Of a stretch of DNA of 64,000 nt, positions 23,618-35,416 are shown piece by piece; position 1 is the first letter of the stretch, and the number at the start of each line of letters is the position of its first letter. The stretch covers positions 16,041,646 through 16,105,645 of the forward strand of contig NC_049981.1 in assembly GCF_000003815.2 (NCBI RefSeq), read 5' to 3'. The translations under genes and the position numbers were made by a program. Origin of the DNA: Branchiostoma floridae (lineage: Eukaryota; Chordata; Leptocardii; Amphioxiformes; Branchiostomatidae). The notes below the pieces were generated by a model. That model had not been told where the DNA came from. It saw nothing but the letters and a program-made list of their open reading frames with translations, and did not search any database.

Positions 23618-26600
23618 ATGATTGACTTAAATGTCACCACCGTCCTCGCTGTGGTCTTTATCGTTCTGGTGGATGCCTGGGCGGTGTGGTACTATTTCCG
23701 TCGGCGAGGGACGCCGCCCGGGCCCGTGGCCTTCCCCGTGATCGGTAGCCTGGTATCTCTCGGCGACACGCCGCACGAGACGTTCAGCGCGATGGGGAGG
23801 ACATACGGGAACATCTGTAGTTTCTGGCTCGGTACACGACTGGTTGTTGTGTTGAATGGGTACGAGACCATGCGAGAGGCGTTCTTAGACAAGGCTGGCT
23901 GTTTTTCGCACAGACCGAGCTATTTTCTACCGAAGTTGGCCTCGGGAGGAATAAGCGGTGGTAAGTAAGCTTTTTTTTTTTCATCTTGTATTAGTACATG
24001 GAGTGAACTTAGCTTTGCCTCCTATGCAGTTTTTCATTCACCTATTTTATGTCCACAAATTGATAGCAGCACGACAGCTTATGCATTTCGTCGCCAAATG
24101 CCGTAGGACGTTATTTAAGTTTCCTTGTCAGTTATGAATAGCTTTGACGAACTGGAAAATAAACAATTGTTGCACAGAAATGAAAAGGGGGATATGTACA
24201 AATAGATGCTTATTTGTATTTCTGAATTATGAACTGAATAATGTACGAGTCAAATGTTGTTTTTTCCTCATATTGTTTTGTCTGCTTCGCTTGGAAACTG
24301 AACAAATATTTGCTTATGAAAACTTATGCACACTACCTTTGTGACGTCACTCGAGGTCTACGACTTCGAACACTGCCTTGCATGACTTAGATTTCATAAA
24401 AACACTGTGTCCTTTTCAATAGAGGACAAATATCTTTAGTTGTGATCGTATCATCGTCAACATTCAATGTCTAAAGGCTCTTGCTCTACACTCACAACAC
24501 ACACATGAAAATACTATCTAGAACAAGTAATTCACAGACTATATGTAACGTTATAGGGCAATGATGTGGCTGAAAGTTGGTAATTGGTTGCAGCTATAGG
24601 AGACAGCAAGTTCAACATCCAACAATATTTCAAACCCTAAGAAATCACGAGTGACTGTTGTGACTAGCTGTGCTGCTGTATAAACATGACTTTGACCGCT
24701 GAGAAACTCATAAAAACGTTAGCATCTATTCTGTACTCACTTTGCAATCGACATTCAGGACACGATGATAGTGTCATGTAAGCTATTCTAGTTGATAAAT
24801 AGCATGCCTGACGAATGAATCCAAAGTCTTTAATAGATAAAGCAGTGACTGCCTTTTCCCCACATAGTAACCCGAGCGCCCAGACTTACGATCTGATACT
24901 GGATCTGATACAATGACAACGTTGATACTGTCTAGTGACCTAAACCGACCCCGAGAAAAATACCTCCCCATATTGGGATAGCAGGAAGCCCAGCCGTCCA
25001 CATTAAGACTGTACCATTTCTAAAACGTTTAGAGTGACTGGTTGAATGAACTATCTTTCATTATAGATTTTACTGCAATCATCATGCAAATCAACATATA
25101 TGGCTTTATTTGCATGCACAAATGCTACGTTAACGTTTTCGTAGACGAGCAGAACATGAAAATAGTAGCTCCCTCTACTTTTAATGTGGTACAGTCCAAT
25201 CGCCAATATGTCGTCTGTCAACAGTAATTAGAGATCCCCAGACCAAAATGAAGCTTCCGGAATTAGATGTTATCTTCAAATGGTCTATTTGATTCCAGTG
25301 ATCCCTTGCAAATTAGGTTAAAAAGTTTCACCCCCATCTTTCAGGCGACTTTTTGCTTGGTTCAAATGTTCCGGTTATCTTTTGTTTCGAAACGTTTAGT
25401 GATTAAGACATGCTGTCAGGTCTGAGTTGTTAAGCAAACAAAGAAAAGAGAAACTAGACATATTTCAATGAAATGGGACCAGAAAACGCAAACATGAAAT
25501 TGAATGCTGCCTTTATAACATCCAATTTCGCTCACGAATGCCATTGTTTTGGCCATACTGAAATATTATAACGATTTCAGCTGTTTTTGTAAGAAATTCT
25601 GCTTGATAATTGCAAGATAACAAACAAAAATGCTGTCATTTGAAGACTCTGGGGTCTCAGTCGGTATCCATGCGGAAGTACGGGTCAGTAAAGATCATAA
25701 AGTCACGTAAATGGTTCTACTCGATAGTCAGAGTTCATCAGCTGATACGTCATATATCACTGACAAATGTTAGCCATCCTTAGCCCTGCAAGAATATCCG
25801 AAGCCAAAACAGGGACCGTTCATTTTACTCATGCGTCGTGATTACGTTGAAGTGATTGCGAAACGTCGGTACATGGTACATTTGTGCAGTGCATTTTGTC
25901 CGTCGAATTTGCAAATATTGAGTCAGCTAACATCGTTTCGTGTGAAGCAAATCTACTTGAAGCATCTAAGATTTCATAGTTGATGGCAAGTAAACTGTTC
26001 AGTGACACACGTTGGAGAAAACTATTTCAGTTTCAATTTCAGTTCATTTATTTATCCAGGATTTGCATGCCACATACTGGGGATTCCCGTGGCATAGGGG
26101 AGGGGGGGGGGGGGTACTTAGTAACATATCATTACAAGAAATGATCATAAAAAACAAATTAAAACAAGAGTTCGTAGACCTCAGGCCTGCATGAAATGTA
26201 TTGGGTTTCTGTAGACCTATTGTGTATTTTTGCCTTTTTGTCTGTGGTACGTGGTTGGAAAAATGAGCTTTTTACCGTGTTGGTTGTGCACCATGCAAAA
26301 GTCTGACTCTGAAATTCCATTTTCTGAATTTGTAAGTTTGGACATGGATGAACATTACTTATTTTGGATTTCTTAAGTATGTAACCAACCACAGTACTTT
26401 GAAGTTGTTGAGACGCTACCTTTTTTGTCTCAGATGGCCCATGCACATGTAGTTACTCTGTCACATGATATAAATATCTTCCTATTTCAATGTACTGACC
26501 TAATGCAGCTGCTAAGTCTCCTTGGTTTGTGTTCTTCCAATGATATTCATTAAAGATTTATTTCTGGGGTGTTATTCACTTGACATCGGAATGTTACTTG

Positions 26601-29600
26601 CATAATTTGACCAATGATACTTTTATCTGTAGTTCCATAGACATTAGACAATATGAATAGTGGTAGCCCCCATGCAGCAGCAACAGTTAGTCCCCAGGGT
26701 GGTATGATATTTTCATTCAATCCATCCAACCCAAACCTAAATCTCCTGTAGTATCTAAGCCAAATTTAACAGCATAATTTACTATGAAAAATGTCCTTGT
26801 CAATCCCATTTATAGATGGCAAGCTGCTGGCAATGGAAGCTTTGAAAAGTTCAGAAGCTGTTGTAGTCAGAGCAAACACCCAGCAAACATCCCCGCAAAC
26901 CAATGAGCAGTTGCTTAGAAGGGGAATTTCATCATATATTTGCCGCGACAAAATGCAACAAACGATACTGAATTTAAAACAGAACAAAGCTAAGCCTCCA
27001 CCACTTAACCCTGCCTGTACCATAGATTAAGCAGGCCCAAAAACCAAGCGAATATGACTAGCCCAAAACAGCAAATTACCTGTATACAGTATGGAAATGG
27101 CATTACCAAAGAAACAAAAAGAAACACAGGACAAATCATACACATACCTTTCTCTTATGCCCACTCTCTATACAGTTCTCCTCCACATTAGAAAATTGCA
27201 TCTTCTTCTGTTTAAGTTCAAGTTCAACCATGATTGCCAACAGGGTAAAGGAACTTGTACCAGAACTTTAAACTCAGTACTATACAGCTCTAGAAACACC
27301 ACAAAGAGTAATAAGCAAACTCCAATTATACCTGACCAACAGATATATAATCTGGCACACTCCCGTCATCTGGCAAACTGTCAGTGCCACTAAGTAACCT
27401 GATACATTGAAGGTAGCCCAGGCCAGATGATGGTTCTACACCCAACCATAATCTGTTTTTAAAATCAAGCAGATATTGGGAGGATGCCCCAACCACACTA
27501 AAACAGGGTCAACCTATACAGTATCAAGTTCAAGCACTAGGAGGCTCAAAATCAAACCTGACCACCAGGACACCACAAACAACTCACGTACCAAATGGCA
27601 ACACAATGGCACCTTGCGTTCCGGAGATACAGCGCACGCCCCGTGCCCGCACAAAAGGTAACCTAAAATGTCAAGTTCAAGCACCAAGGGCGCCAAAATC
27701 AAAATTGAGCATTATTCAGCCACCGCCGACACATGTGCCAAATATCATCGCGCCAGCACCAGCCGTTCAGAAGATATAACTCCGGAAACACCCCTCCCGG
27801 ACACAAAATTCGACCTGCCGGGTCAAGTTCAAACGCGACAAGGCCCAAAGTCAATCCTAGGCAACAGGCAACAACCCCCCACCCATGCACCAAAAATCGT
27901 CGCAATCGCGCGTATCGTTCCGGACACACAGCGCCAAAAGTGCCCCCAAAACACCAAAAATGCCACCTGCAATGTCAAGTTCAAACGCCAGGAGGCCCAA
28001 AATCAAACCTGAGTGTTAGGCTACCACCCCCAACCCACGTACCAAAAATCGTCGTGCTCGCACCATCCGTTCACGAGATACAGCGCCCTACATCCCCGGC
28101 TACCGAAAAGTTCCCACCAGCATCAAAACCATACCTGCATACATGCAGGTAATAAATTAGCATTCACACAAAACTATTTCAAAGATTGTTCATGTTGTTT
28201 TCATTGTATCTATTACTTTTAGTGGCTAAAACAATTAGCCATAGCAGGCCTTATTACATCTTTAGACCAAATGAACAGATCAACTGAATTGTATCAAACA
28301 ATTACACCATATCTAGAATACTATAAGATGCTTAATAAATATAAATTTTTGGGGGTTAATTTTGCGGTCGGTAGAAAATGGAGCGGTTTCGATGGCTTTA
28401 GGCGAGCAGAAAATATTCGCATTAACGAGGTTACCTCGAAAACCCATATGTGCAGTCAAAATCTCGGAAAGCATTTCAACTTTTATTATGAAAAAGCGTC
28501 GCGTTCCGCCAGAGCTCTATTCGTCTTTGATAGGCCTTGTGAAACTGCAATTTCATCAAGTATGATGGTATATGTACTGTTTTGTATAAAGAAAAAAATC
28601 CTTCTGTGAATCTTATTTCATTTCGTATATTTCAGATTCCACACCACGGCCCTCCCATTGGAGAGCTCAGCAACGGCTCAGCTCCTACATCGTTCGTAGT
28701 TTCACCCTCGGTCAGACCGTCAGCTTGGAAAGAAAAATCACTGTCGAAATACAAGGCCTGTTCGATCATGTAACCAGCATGCAAAGCGCGCCCTTTGACC
28801 CAGAAAGACTTCTCCTCAAGAGCGTTGCCAACACGATTTGCTCCGTCATCTTTGACGTCACGTTTCCTTACGATCATCAGGAATTCTGCGGCTTTCTAGA
28901 ACTTTTCAAGAGGAACACCGACGCAGCCTCGAAGATTCCTCTCGGCAACTACTTTCCCTTTCTAAGGCACCTTCCAATCGGTGGGCATAAGGAGTGTTTT
29001 GAGAATAGCGAAGTGGTGCAGGTGTTTATTCTATTCTATTCTATTTCTATTGCATTTCATCTTATTTTATTTACATATTATACTTATTGAGAATCGGGCA
29101 AAAAGTGCGTATTGAACCGCTCTGCTTTTGATAAAAATACAATCCAACATACATATAGGTTCAAGATGGATAAGGGAAATTTAAACATGAACAAGACAGG
29201 AAGGTGTATGACTGATCACGAAAATCTCTCCGTATAGTCAGCAGAAGAGTGAACAATATGTAAATACTTATGGTTGTGAAAGTGTGGGGTTTTGGAAGTG
29301 TGCCAAGCTTTAATAAGTTACAATGTTAAGGAGATATGGTAACAGTGAACGTCTTTGATTGGTAGAAAGTTTCCAGTATAGAGGCCTAGTGCTTAGTTGT
29401 TTTACTATCGTTACACAACAAGATTATCTATAAACAATCAAGACATGCAATCATCCGAAGTTTCGGTGACCGAGTGAGTGCTGATATTGCGCTTAGCACC
29501 GCATTTTTAACAGCGACACCTAGCTCTATTAGCTGACAATGCGCTTAGCACCACATTCTTAACAGCGACACCTAGCTACATTGTGGAATAGTACCGGTAA

Positions 29601-32600
29601 AAAAATGCCCCGAGGAAGGTGACAGACGGTCACCGAATCTTCGGTTGTGATCTTATGTATTGATTGTTTATAAAGGATCTTGTTATCCAGTGACTTACCA
29701 ACCTGATGACCTTATTGACGGAACCTGCAGGTATTCATGAAGAAGACGGTGGCTGAGCACAGAGAAAAGTTCGACCCGGAGAAACTGAGGGACTTTACGG
29801 ACGTCTATCTGTCAAAAGTTCGAGATGCAAATGATGGGATCAAGTTTACCGATGATTTACTCATGGAAGCGATTCGGTATTTGGCTAATGTTTTTTTTTT
29901 CTGTATAAGATGGTACACATTTCTCTCTCTGCTTAGAGGTTAGCTGTGAAAGGAGGTGAACTAGACCATTAACGGTTTTGCAGTGCTTGCCAAAGGGCTA
30001 TAGAAATGGACTTGAACTTTTCTCTTTGAACAAATATGTTTAATGCCTTATATTGTTACGAAGCAGAAATGGCTGAAGTTTATTAATGAATAGAATTTGA
30101 ATAGACCTTTTCACGAGTCCCATTGCATGCTCGTAGACGCAGGGCACTTTGGGTAGCTAAATGAGCAAATGTCATCACCATGACAACATAGACCGGACCG
30201 GACACAAGCCAAGTTGTCATGGTTATTGTACTGTCCAAAGTGCTCTACTTCTGCCAGCACGCGATGCGGTCTTTGTCTATTGGTTTATTACATCACCCCA
30301 AATTTACGCTATACTCTCTTTACCAGGGACATATTCGTGGCAGGTACGAGTACCGCCGCCGCCGCTCTACAGTGGGCTATCCTCTACATGACGGTGTATC
30401 CGGAAGTTCAGGAAAAGGTTCGCGTACATTTATTTTGAAGTTGCACGTTTTACAGCCTAGTAGACCACTTTATAGTACGTTGCACTTGCATGCGGCCAAC
30501 TGCTCCATAACGTCATAAGAATCGAACGGGAAACAAAAAAAGGAATTTTCCTTTGAGTCAATAGTGTAAACATAATTCAAATTCAAACTTTCTTTCATTG
30601 CAAAGAATCCGCTTCCTCTTTCCTCGGGTACATTGACCAATTGACCTCTAGAATGTGACCTTTCGGAAACATCATTTGGGACGAAGTCTGTATCGTCCAC
30701 CGTCCCTGTCTCTAAGCATCTTCGTTTAATATTCAAAACTTCGCATGTACAGTGGGATGTTGACACTTTTAGGGTAAATATGTCGGAGGTGAAAGCCCCT
30801 GAGACATAAATATGTCCGTCATGTAAAGTTATCAAGTATGCTGGTGACAGGAACTATTTATAAGTTTATATCGGAGCCTTCAACTTTGACATAATACCCA
30901 CGGTGCATCTCGCTGCGTATGTGCAGTTAGAACCATGAAAATGCTTATAACACGAGCAGTTAAACGAATTATCTGTAGCATTGTCTTCCCATGTAACCTA
31001 TTTAGTGAAGATAGTGTTTTGTTTTATCATTCAGGTACAGGATGAGATTGACCGTGTGGTCGGCAAGGACCGCCTCCCCTCTTTGATTGACAGGTCTAAC
31101 CTTCCATATACGGAAGCCACCATGATGGAAGTGAGCCGCCTGCGGCTAACCGGGCCCTTGTCTCTCACTCACGTCACCCAACAGGACACGGAGCTCTCCG
31201 GATTTAACATTCCAAAGGTAGGGGATACGTGAAAAAGTACCTACATTCTGAAGCATCATTGTATTGAAAGGCGGAACATACATGTACTGTTGTTTAAACG
31301 AATTTATAAACTCTTAAACCCTTAAACTGCCAGAGTTTCAGCCCAACAAAATGCTCTCAATGTCAGGCTTTGACCGCTGAAAAGAAACCCTCGAACATGG
31401 CTGACCCCCTAACTTCGGGTTTCGCGCCACACGCTTTTTCTTCCGGTAAGGCCATGTTGATTTGATTATATGGATGACATCCTCTGGGAACTCCAAAACT
31501 GATGCGAGCGAGCGAATAAAAAAAAAGTTTAGCAAAAAAAAAAAAAGTTGCCTCCAGTATGAAATCAAAGTGGCCAGGAAGGTTGAACATAGGACTAAAC
31601 ACACATAGTATGGTATACCAACAGTTAGGTGTAGGGACCAGTACATTATACAGGTGCAAGACATTTTTTTTCTTCTTGGACCAATCCGAAAAAAACAGAC
31701 CTGGAAAAAAATCAGAGGAACAGGTTTCGCCAATTACAAAATGGACACACTATGTCGGCAGGCATTTGGGGTCTTACCAGGGGCCAACAAGAGGAAGTCA
31801 AGTAGAGTTTATAGTCAATTGTACCAAGTTTTTACCTTATTATATGGAGATGGGATTTTTGAATGCCAGTGGGAGCCCAATAATCCACCAGAAAGATTCC
31901 TTTGTAGCAAAACTGACCAATTACCATTGTTTTGAGTATTGCCAATTCTCAAGTTTCGACATATCCGGACCTGAAATGATTCTCTGGACCTGAACGGGAC
32001 CTGAATTTTCTGTACTGGTACCTCCCCCTACCAACAGTAGATTTTTTTCTTTCTGTCCTTTCACATCTTATTCTTTGACTTTAGATTTATTTTGGCATTC
32101 CTTGTTATTCAAGAAGATCAAGATTAGACTATGATTAGTTATCTGTTTTCTGATACTTTTTTTCAATCTAGGGAATATTTGTGCTCATTTTACAGCTGCT
32201 TTGCACAATTTGTTGTGTGGTCGAAAACTTTTTTTTTTTTTTGGAAACGGCCGAAAATTGGTGCGAGCGCGGATGTCATCCATATAATCAAATCAACATG
32301 GCCTTAAATCAACATGGCCTAAGGCCATGTTGATTTGATTATATGGATGACATCCTCCGGGAACTCCAAAATTGATGCGAGCGAGCGAATAAAAAAAAGT
32401 TTGGCCCAAAAAAAAAGTTGGCTTCAGTATGTAATCAAAGTGGCCAGGAAGGTTGAACATAGGACTACAAACACATAGTATGGTATACCAACAGTTAGAT
32501 GTTGCGACCAGTACATCATACGGGTGCAAAACATTTTTTTTCTTCTTGGACCAATCTGAAATAAACAGACCTGAAAAAAAATCAGACGAACGGGGTTTGC

Positions 32601-35416
32601 CAATTGCAAAATGGACACACTATGTCGGCGGGTGTTTGGGGTCTTACCGGGCCAAAAAGACAACAAAAGCGAAGTGAGTAGAGGTTATAGTCAAGTTTCT
32701 ACAGTCAAGTTTCTACAGGCAAAGGTACAGAGACAGTTAGCCTTTATTACATGAAGATGGGATTTTAAAATGCCAGTGGTAGTCCAATGATCCTTTGTAG
32801 AGATTCCTTTGTAGCAAAATTGACCAATTACCATTGTTTTGAGTATTATCAGTTCTCAAGTTTCCACAGACAATCAGGTCCAGGTTCACGTCCACCTGGA
32901 AATGATCCTCTGGACCTGAACGGGACCTATCCTGAATTTACTGGTACATGTACAAACCCCTACCAAAAATCCTTTTTTTCTTTCTTTCTGTCCTTTCACA
33001 TCTTATTCTTTGACTTTTGAGATTTATTTTGGCATTCTATGGCATCAGTTATCGATTTTCTGATACTTTTTTTTCAATCTACGGAATATTTCTGTTCATT
33101 TTACAGCTGCTTTTCACAATTTACTGTGTGGTCCAAAACTTTTTTTTTTTTGGAAATGGCCGAAAATTGGTGCGAGCGCGGATGTCATCCATATAATCAA
33201 ATCAACATGGCCTAATGTCCAACTCTCGATGAGTCGGCAATAATTGACATAACGTTATGTTACTTCAGGGAAACCCTATCCCGGTTATAACCGGGCGCGG
33301 CACACAGGGCATATATCTGTATGCCGGCTATATCAGGGCTTGGCAGTTTCAGGGTTTATACATACGTAATAAGTACACCTCAACAGCCTTCAGTGTTTTA
33401 AAAGCTAGCCTACTGTTGTTTTCTATTCACAATTCGTATATTGTATGATTCTGATAACGTCTTGGGAATATGTATACAGGTGATATATTTCGAGTTTCTT
33501 GTTTAGTTGTACTTCATTAGTTATACCAGTCAGATTCTAATTGACATTACATGTGCTCATTGATCACCACAGGGAACAGTTATCATTCCCAACGTGTGCT
33601 CGGTCAGCACCAACCCGGAAGTATGGAAGAACCCGCTGGAGTTCGACCCGGCTGGTTTCCTGGACAGCGACGGGCGCCTGATGAAGGAAGGGGTCTTCTT
33701 ACCGTTCTCTTCTGGTAATATTTCATTCTAACATATCGTGAACAAGATCTTTTCTTGTACGTGTTGTTAAATCATAGCTAATCTATTATGAATTTCTGTA
33801 TTGATTAAAATTAAAGTATGTCCATTGATTACCTTCTGTTTCTCGTCGGTGAATATGACTATTAGTATTATATAATGGAGAATATGTAAACGTGAAAGTA
33901 CAAACACACAGCAGTCTAAAAACAATTCCGCCTCGCGTGAAGTAGCTTCCCATTGACCCCGTGACCTGGCATGTCTGATACTTTCTGTCACATCTGTGTG
34001 GCTAAATGACCACGGACACACAAGAACATACCAAACAGGCACACGGGAAAAAGTATTTGCACACGGAAGCAAACAATGGTTGTATTGAAATAAACCCACT
34101 TCACTTAAAGTGGCGGCGGCACCATGGGGGCAGTGGGGGCGGCCGCCCCCACAAAAAATAGGTCGTGGGGGCGTCGCCCCCACGATAGAATAAGCTGCAA
34201 CACTCAAAATCAAGCTGAAACCCTTGTGTATATTTTCACTAATGGAAATTCCAGCAAATCTCGCTAGTCTACTGGCAAAATTTGGCCCTAAAATGCAGGA
34301 AATGACGTTTCAGAGGGTCCAGATTTCAAAATTTCAAAGGACCTCCCTTGTGAGGATTCGCGCCTTCGGCACTGGACATGGTGGGAAAATGCTACCGGAG
34401 CGTCGTCCCCCACGACCTTTTTCTAGTAGAAAGTTCATTATCAAACTTTGTTTACAAGCAAAATGTTCCCCTCAAATGCAGGAAATGGCATTCAAAGTGT
34501 CCTGATTTAAATATTTCTCCAAAACTCCCTTGCGGCGGCTTGCGTCTTCGGGGTTCCCGACGACGTAGTGCAAAATATGTTGGTGCGTGGGTCGTCGCCC
34601 TCAAAAATCGTTTTCTCTACTAGAAGTTTAATTAATATAATATAAATTCAGCTTAGTCTGTCTGCAAAATTTGTCCCTCAAAATACAGGAAATGGCGCTT
34701 CAGAGGGTCTAGATTTCAAAAACTTCCAGAACCTACCTTGCAACGGCTCGTACCTTCGCCGCTCGAGATGGTGAAAATATGTTGGGGGTGTCGCCCTCAA
34801 TAACTAAAGCTAAAACTATGTGTATTTTTGATAGAAATGTCACTGAAGTTAGCTTAGTCTGGCAGCAAAATTTGCCCCTCAAAATACAGGAAATAGCGTT
34901 TCAGAGGGTTTAGATTTGAAATTTTTCCGGGGTGGCATGCCCCCGGACCCCCCTAGAAGGGTCGCGCCGGAGGCGCGACGCCTCGGGCCTTCGGCACTCG
35001 AGTGATATGAGAAATTTTCGCCCCCACAACTAAAAAATTGTGCCGCATATTATTTATTATTATTTGATTTAATCTGACTTTTATTTCGACGAATGTTCCC
35101 AGAAATCTATACAGCTTGCCGTGTCAGATCACCATATTGGCTACCTATATACAAGTCAACTTGCTTGCTATGAAAGAATTACATTCGAATCGTTTACGTA
35201 ATCTATGATGCCCACTTTACTTGTATTTCAGGCTGGTGTGCGTCCAACCCCGGCGAGCAGCTGGCGCGCATGCTGATGTTCCTGTACTTCTCCTGCCTCA
35301 TGCAGCAGTTCCGCTTCCAGAAGCCAGATGGCGCTCCTCCGCCCAGTTTGAGACCCAAAGCAGGCCTGAATCTCGTCCCCTGCCCTTATGAAATAGTTGC
35401 TATCCCACGAACTTAG
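23618..35416 (+). CDS. Cytochrome P450-like protein with degenerate heme site (7 exons, 491 aa)
   Basis: Exons are 23618-23960, 28636-29021, 29731-29876, 30327-30417, 31035-31217, 33573-33714 and 35232-35416. All have GT-AG borders and perfect phase, total 1476 bp including TAG, which is a normal P450 length. The fold markers are of clan 2: an N-terminal anchor and TPPGPVAFPVIGSL hinge, FSAMGRTYGNICSFWLG, DPERLLLKSVANTICSVIF, LQWAILYMTVYPEVQEK, DRSNLPYTEATMMEVSRLR (ExxR: E354, R357), GTVIIPNVCSVSTNPEVW and a GEQLARM L-helix. The signature residues are altered. The C-helix WxxxR is W123..Q127, the I-helix is AGTSTA (297-302) with no acid, PERF is PAGF (409-412), and the heme loop FSSGWCASNPGE (428-439) has Asn, not Cys, at the ligand position before GE. 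Ordinary monooxygenase activity is unlikely. It could be a non-catalytic P450 or, less likely, a very young pseudogene. Confidence 0.92.
23961..27522. other. P450-like intron 1, first part
   Basis: No gene is supported. It includes a G-run at about 26100-26114. Short open frames (26159-26446, 26766-27023) carry no known motif. Confidence 0.45.
27523..28130. repeat. Four tandem units of ~150 bp in intron 1
   Basis: Units start at tcaagttcaa near 27523, 27671, 27823 and 27975 (spacing 148, 152, 152). Each contains aggaggcccaaaatcaaacc-like and cgttcnggagatacagcgc-like blocks and a run of CACC-rich sequence. The units differ considerably, so the array is old. It is GC-richer than its surroundings and produces long spurious frames on both strands. 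Confidence 0.8.
28131..28635. other. P450-like intron 1, end
   Basis: A 67-112 codon plus-strand frame at 28271-28609 has no recognisable domain. The acceptor tatttcag at 28628-28635 leads into exon 2. Confidence 0.45.
29416..29693. mobile_element. Foldback element in P450-like intron 2
   Basis: The left arm has aacaagattatctataaaca and ccgaagtttcggtgacc. The right arm has ggtcaccgaatcttcggttg and attgtttataaaggatcttgtt. The centre carries two copies of ttaacagcgacacctagct. It belongs to the same family as 22307-22566. Confidence 0.75.
30327..30417 (+). CDS. P450-like exon 4, altered I-helix
   Basis: It encodes DIFVAGTSTAAAALQWAILY and MTVYPEVQEK. The usual (A/G)Gx(D/E)T(T/S) motif reads A-G-T-S-T-A: the acidic residue of the acid-alcohol pair is Ser300 and the last position is Ala302. 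Thr301 is kept. The borders are taccag/GGAC and AAG/gttcgc, phase 2 in and phase 0 out. Confidence 0.9.
30470..30835 (-). other. Unidentified antisense open frame in P450-like intron 4
   Basis: A 121-codon minus-strand frame without an ATG at its head (it opens at TTG). It contains DGHIYVSGAFTSDIFTLKVS, which faintly recalls one blade of a kelch repeat, and IDSKENSFFCFPFDSYDVME. No splice partners or start were found. It may be a decayed gene fragment or chance. Confidence 0.2.
31450..32303. mobile_element. Element with perfect 33-bp inverted ends, copy 1
   Basis: The left end reads GGCCATGTTGATTTGATTAT then ATGGATGACATCC. The right end is the exact inverse. TAA precedes it (31447-31449). 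Subterminal gcgagcgagcgaat and ggtgcgagcgcgg blocks lie inside. The interior shares blocks with the element at 41030-41460 (cctttgtagcaaaactgacc; tggacctgaacgggacctga). No transposase is visible. The length is 854 bp. Confidence 0.85.
32304..32319. repeat. Extra half-end between tandem elements
   Basis: ttaaatcaacatggcc repeats the last 14 bases of copy 1 right after it, followed by TAA and copy 2. It looks like a footprint or a recombination scar of an earlier copy. Confidence 0.7.
32323..33212. mobile_element. Element with perfect 33-bp inverted ends, copy 2 (TAA flanks)
   Basis: The same 33-bp ends as copy 1, in the same orientation, 890 bp, flanked by TAA on both sides (32320-32322 and 33213-33215). 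A 3-bp TAA duplication points to a PIF/Harbinger-like non-autonomous element. The interior is ~90% like copy 1 by eye, with indels. Confidence 0.85.
34110..35045. mobile_element. Non-autonomous element with internal ~190-bp repeats
   Basis: It starts near tggcggcggcaccatggggg with a G/C palindrome (gtgggggcggccgcccccac) and ends gcccccacaac, then attgtgccgc. Inside, a block with gcaggaaatg..gtttcagagggtc recurs near 34291, 34475, 34681 and 34882. It looks like a hAT-type derivative by its ends, but this is not certain. It lies in P450-like intron 6. Confidence 0.6.
35232..35416 (+). CDS. P450-like exon 7, heme-loop exon without the ligand cysteine
   Basis: Joined to TCTTCTG of exon 6 it reads FSSGWCASNPGEQLARMLMF, then a normal P450 C-terminus ending EIVAIPRT and TAG. 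Counting back from the conserved GE, the heme-ligand position is Asn436 and the FxxGxR arginine position is Ala434. The only nearby cysteine (C433) is three residues too early. The loop is also one residue longer than the FxxGxRxCxG consensus. The acceptor tatttcag is strong, and no alternative acceptor restoring the motif is visible. Confidence 0.9.

Noticed and set aside
27091-28222. Several plus-strand frames of 60-139 codons
   Set aside because: They follow the ~150-bp tandem array in P450-like intron 1 and change frame between units.
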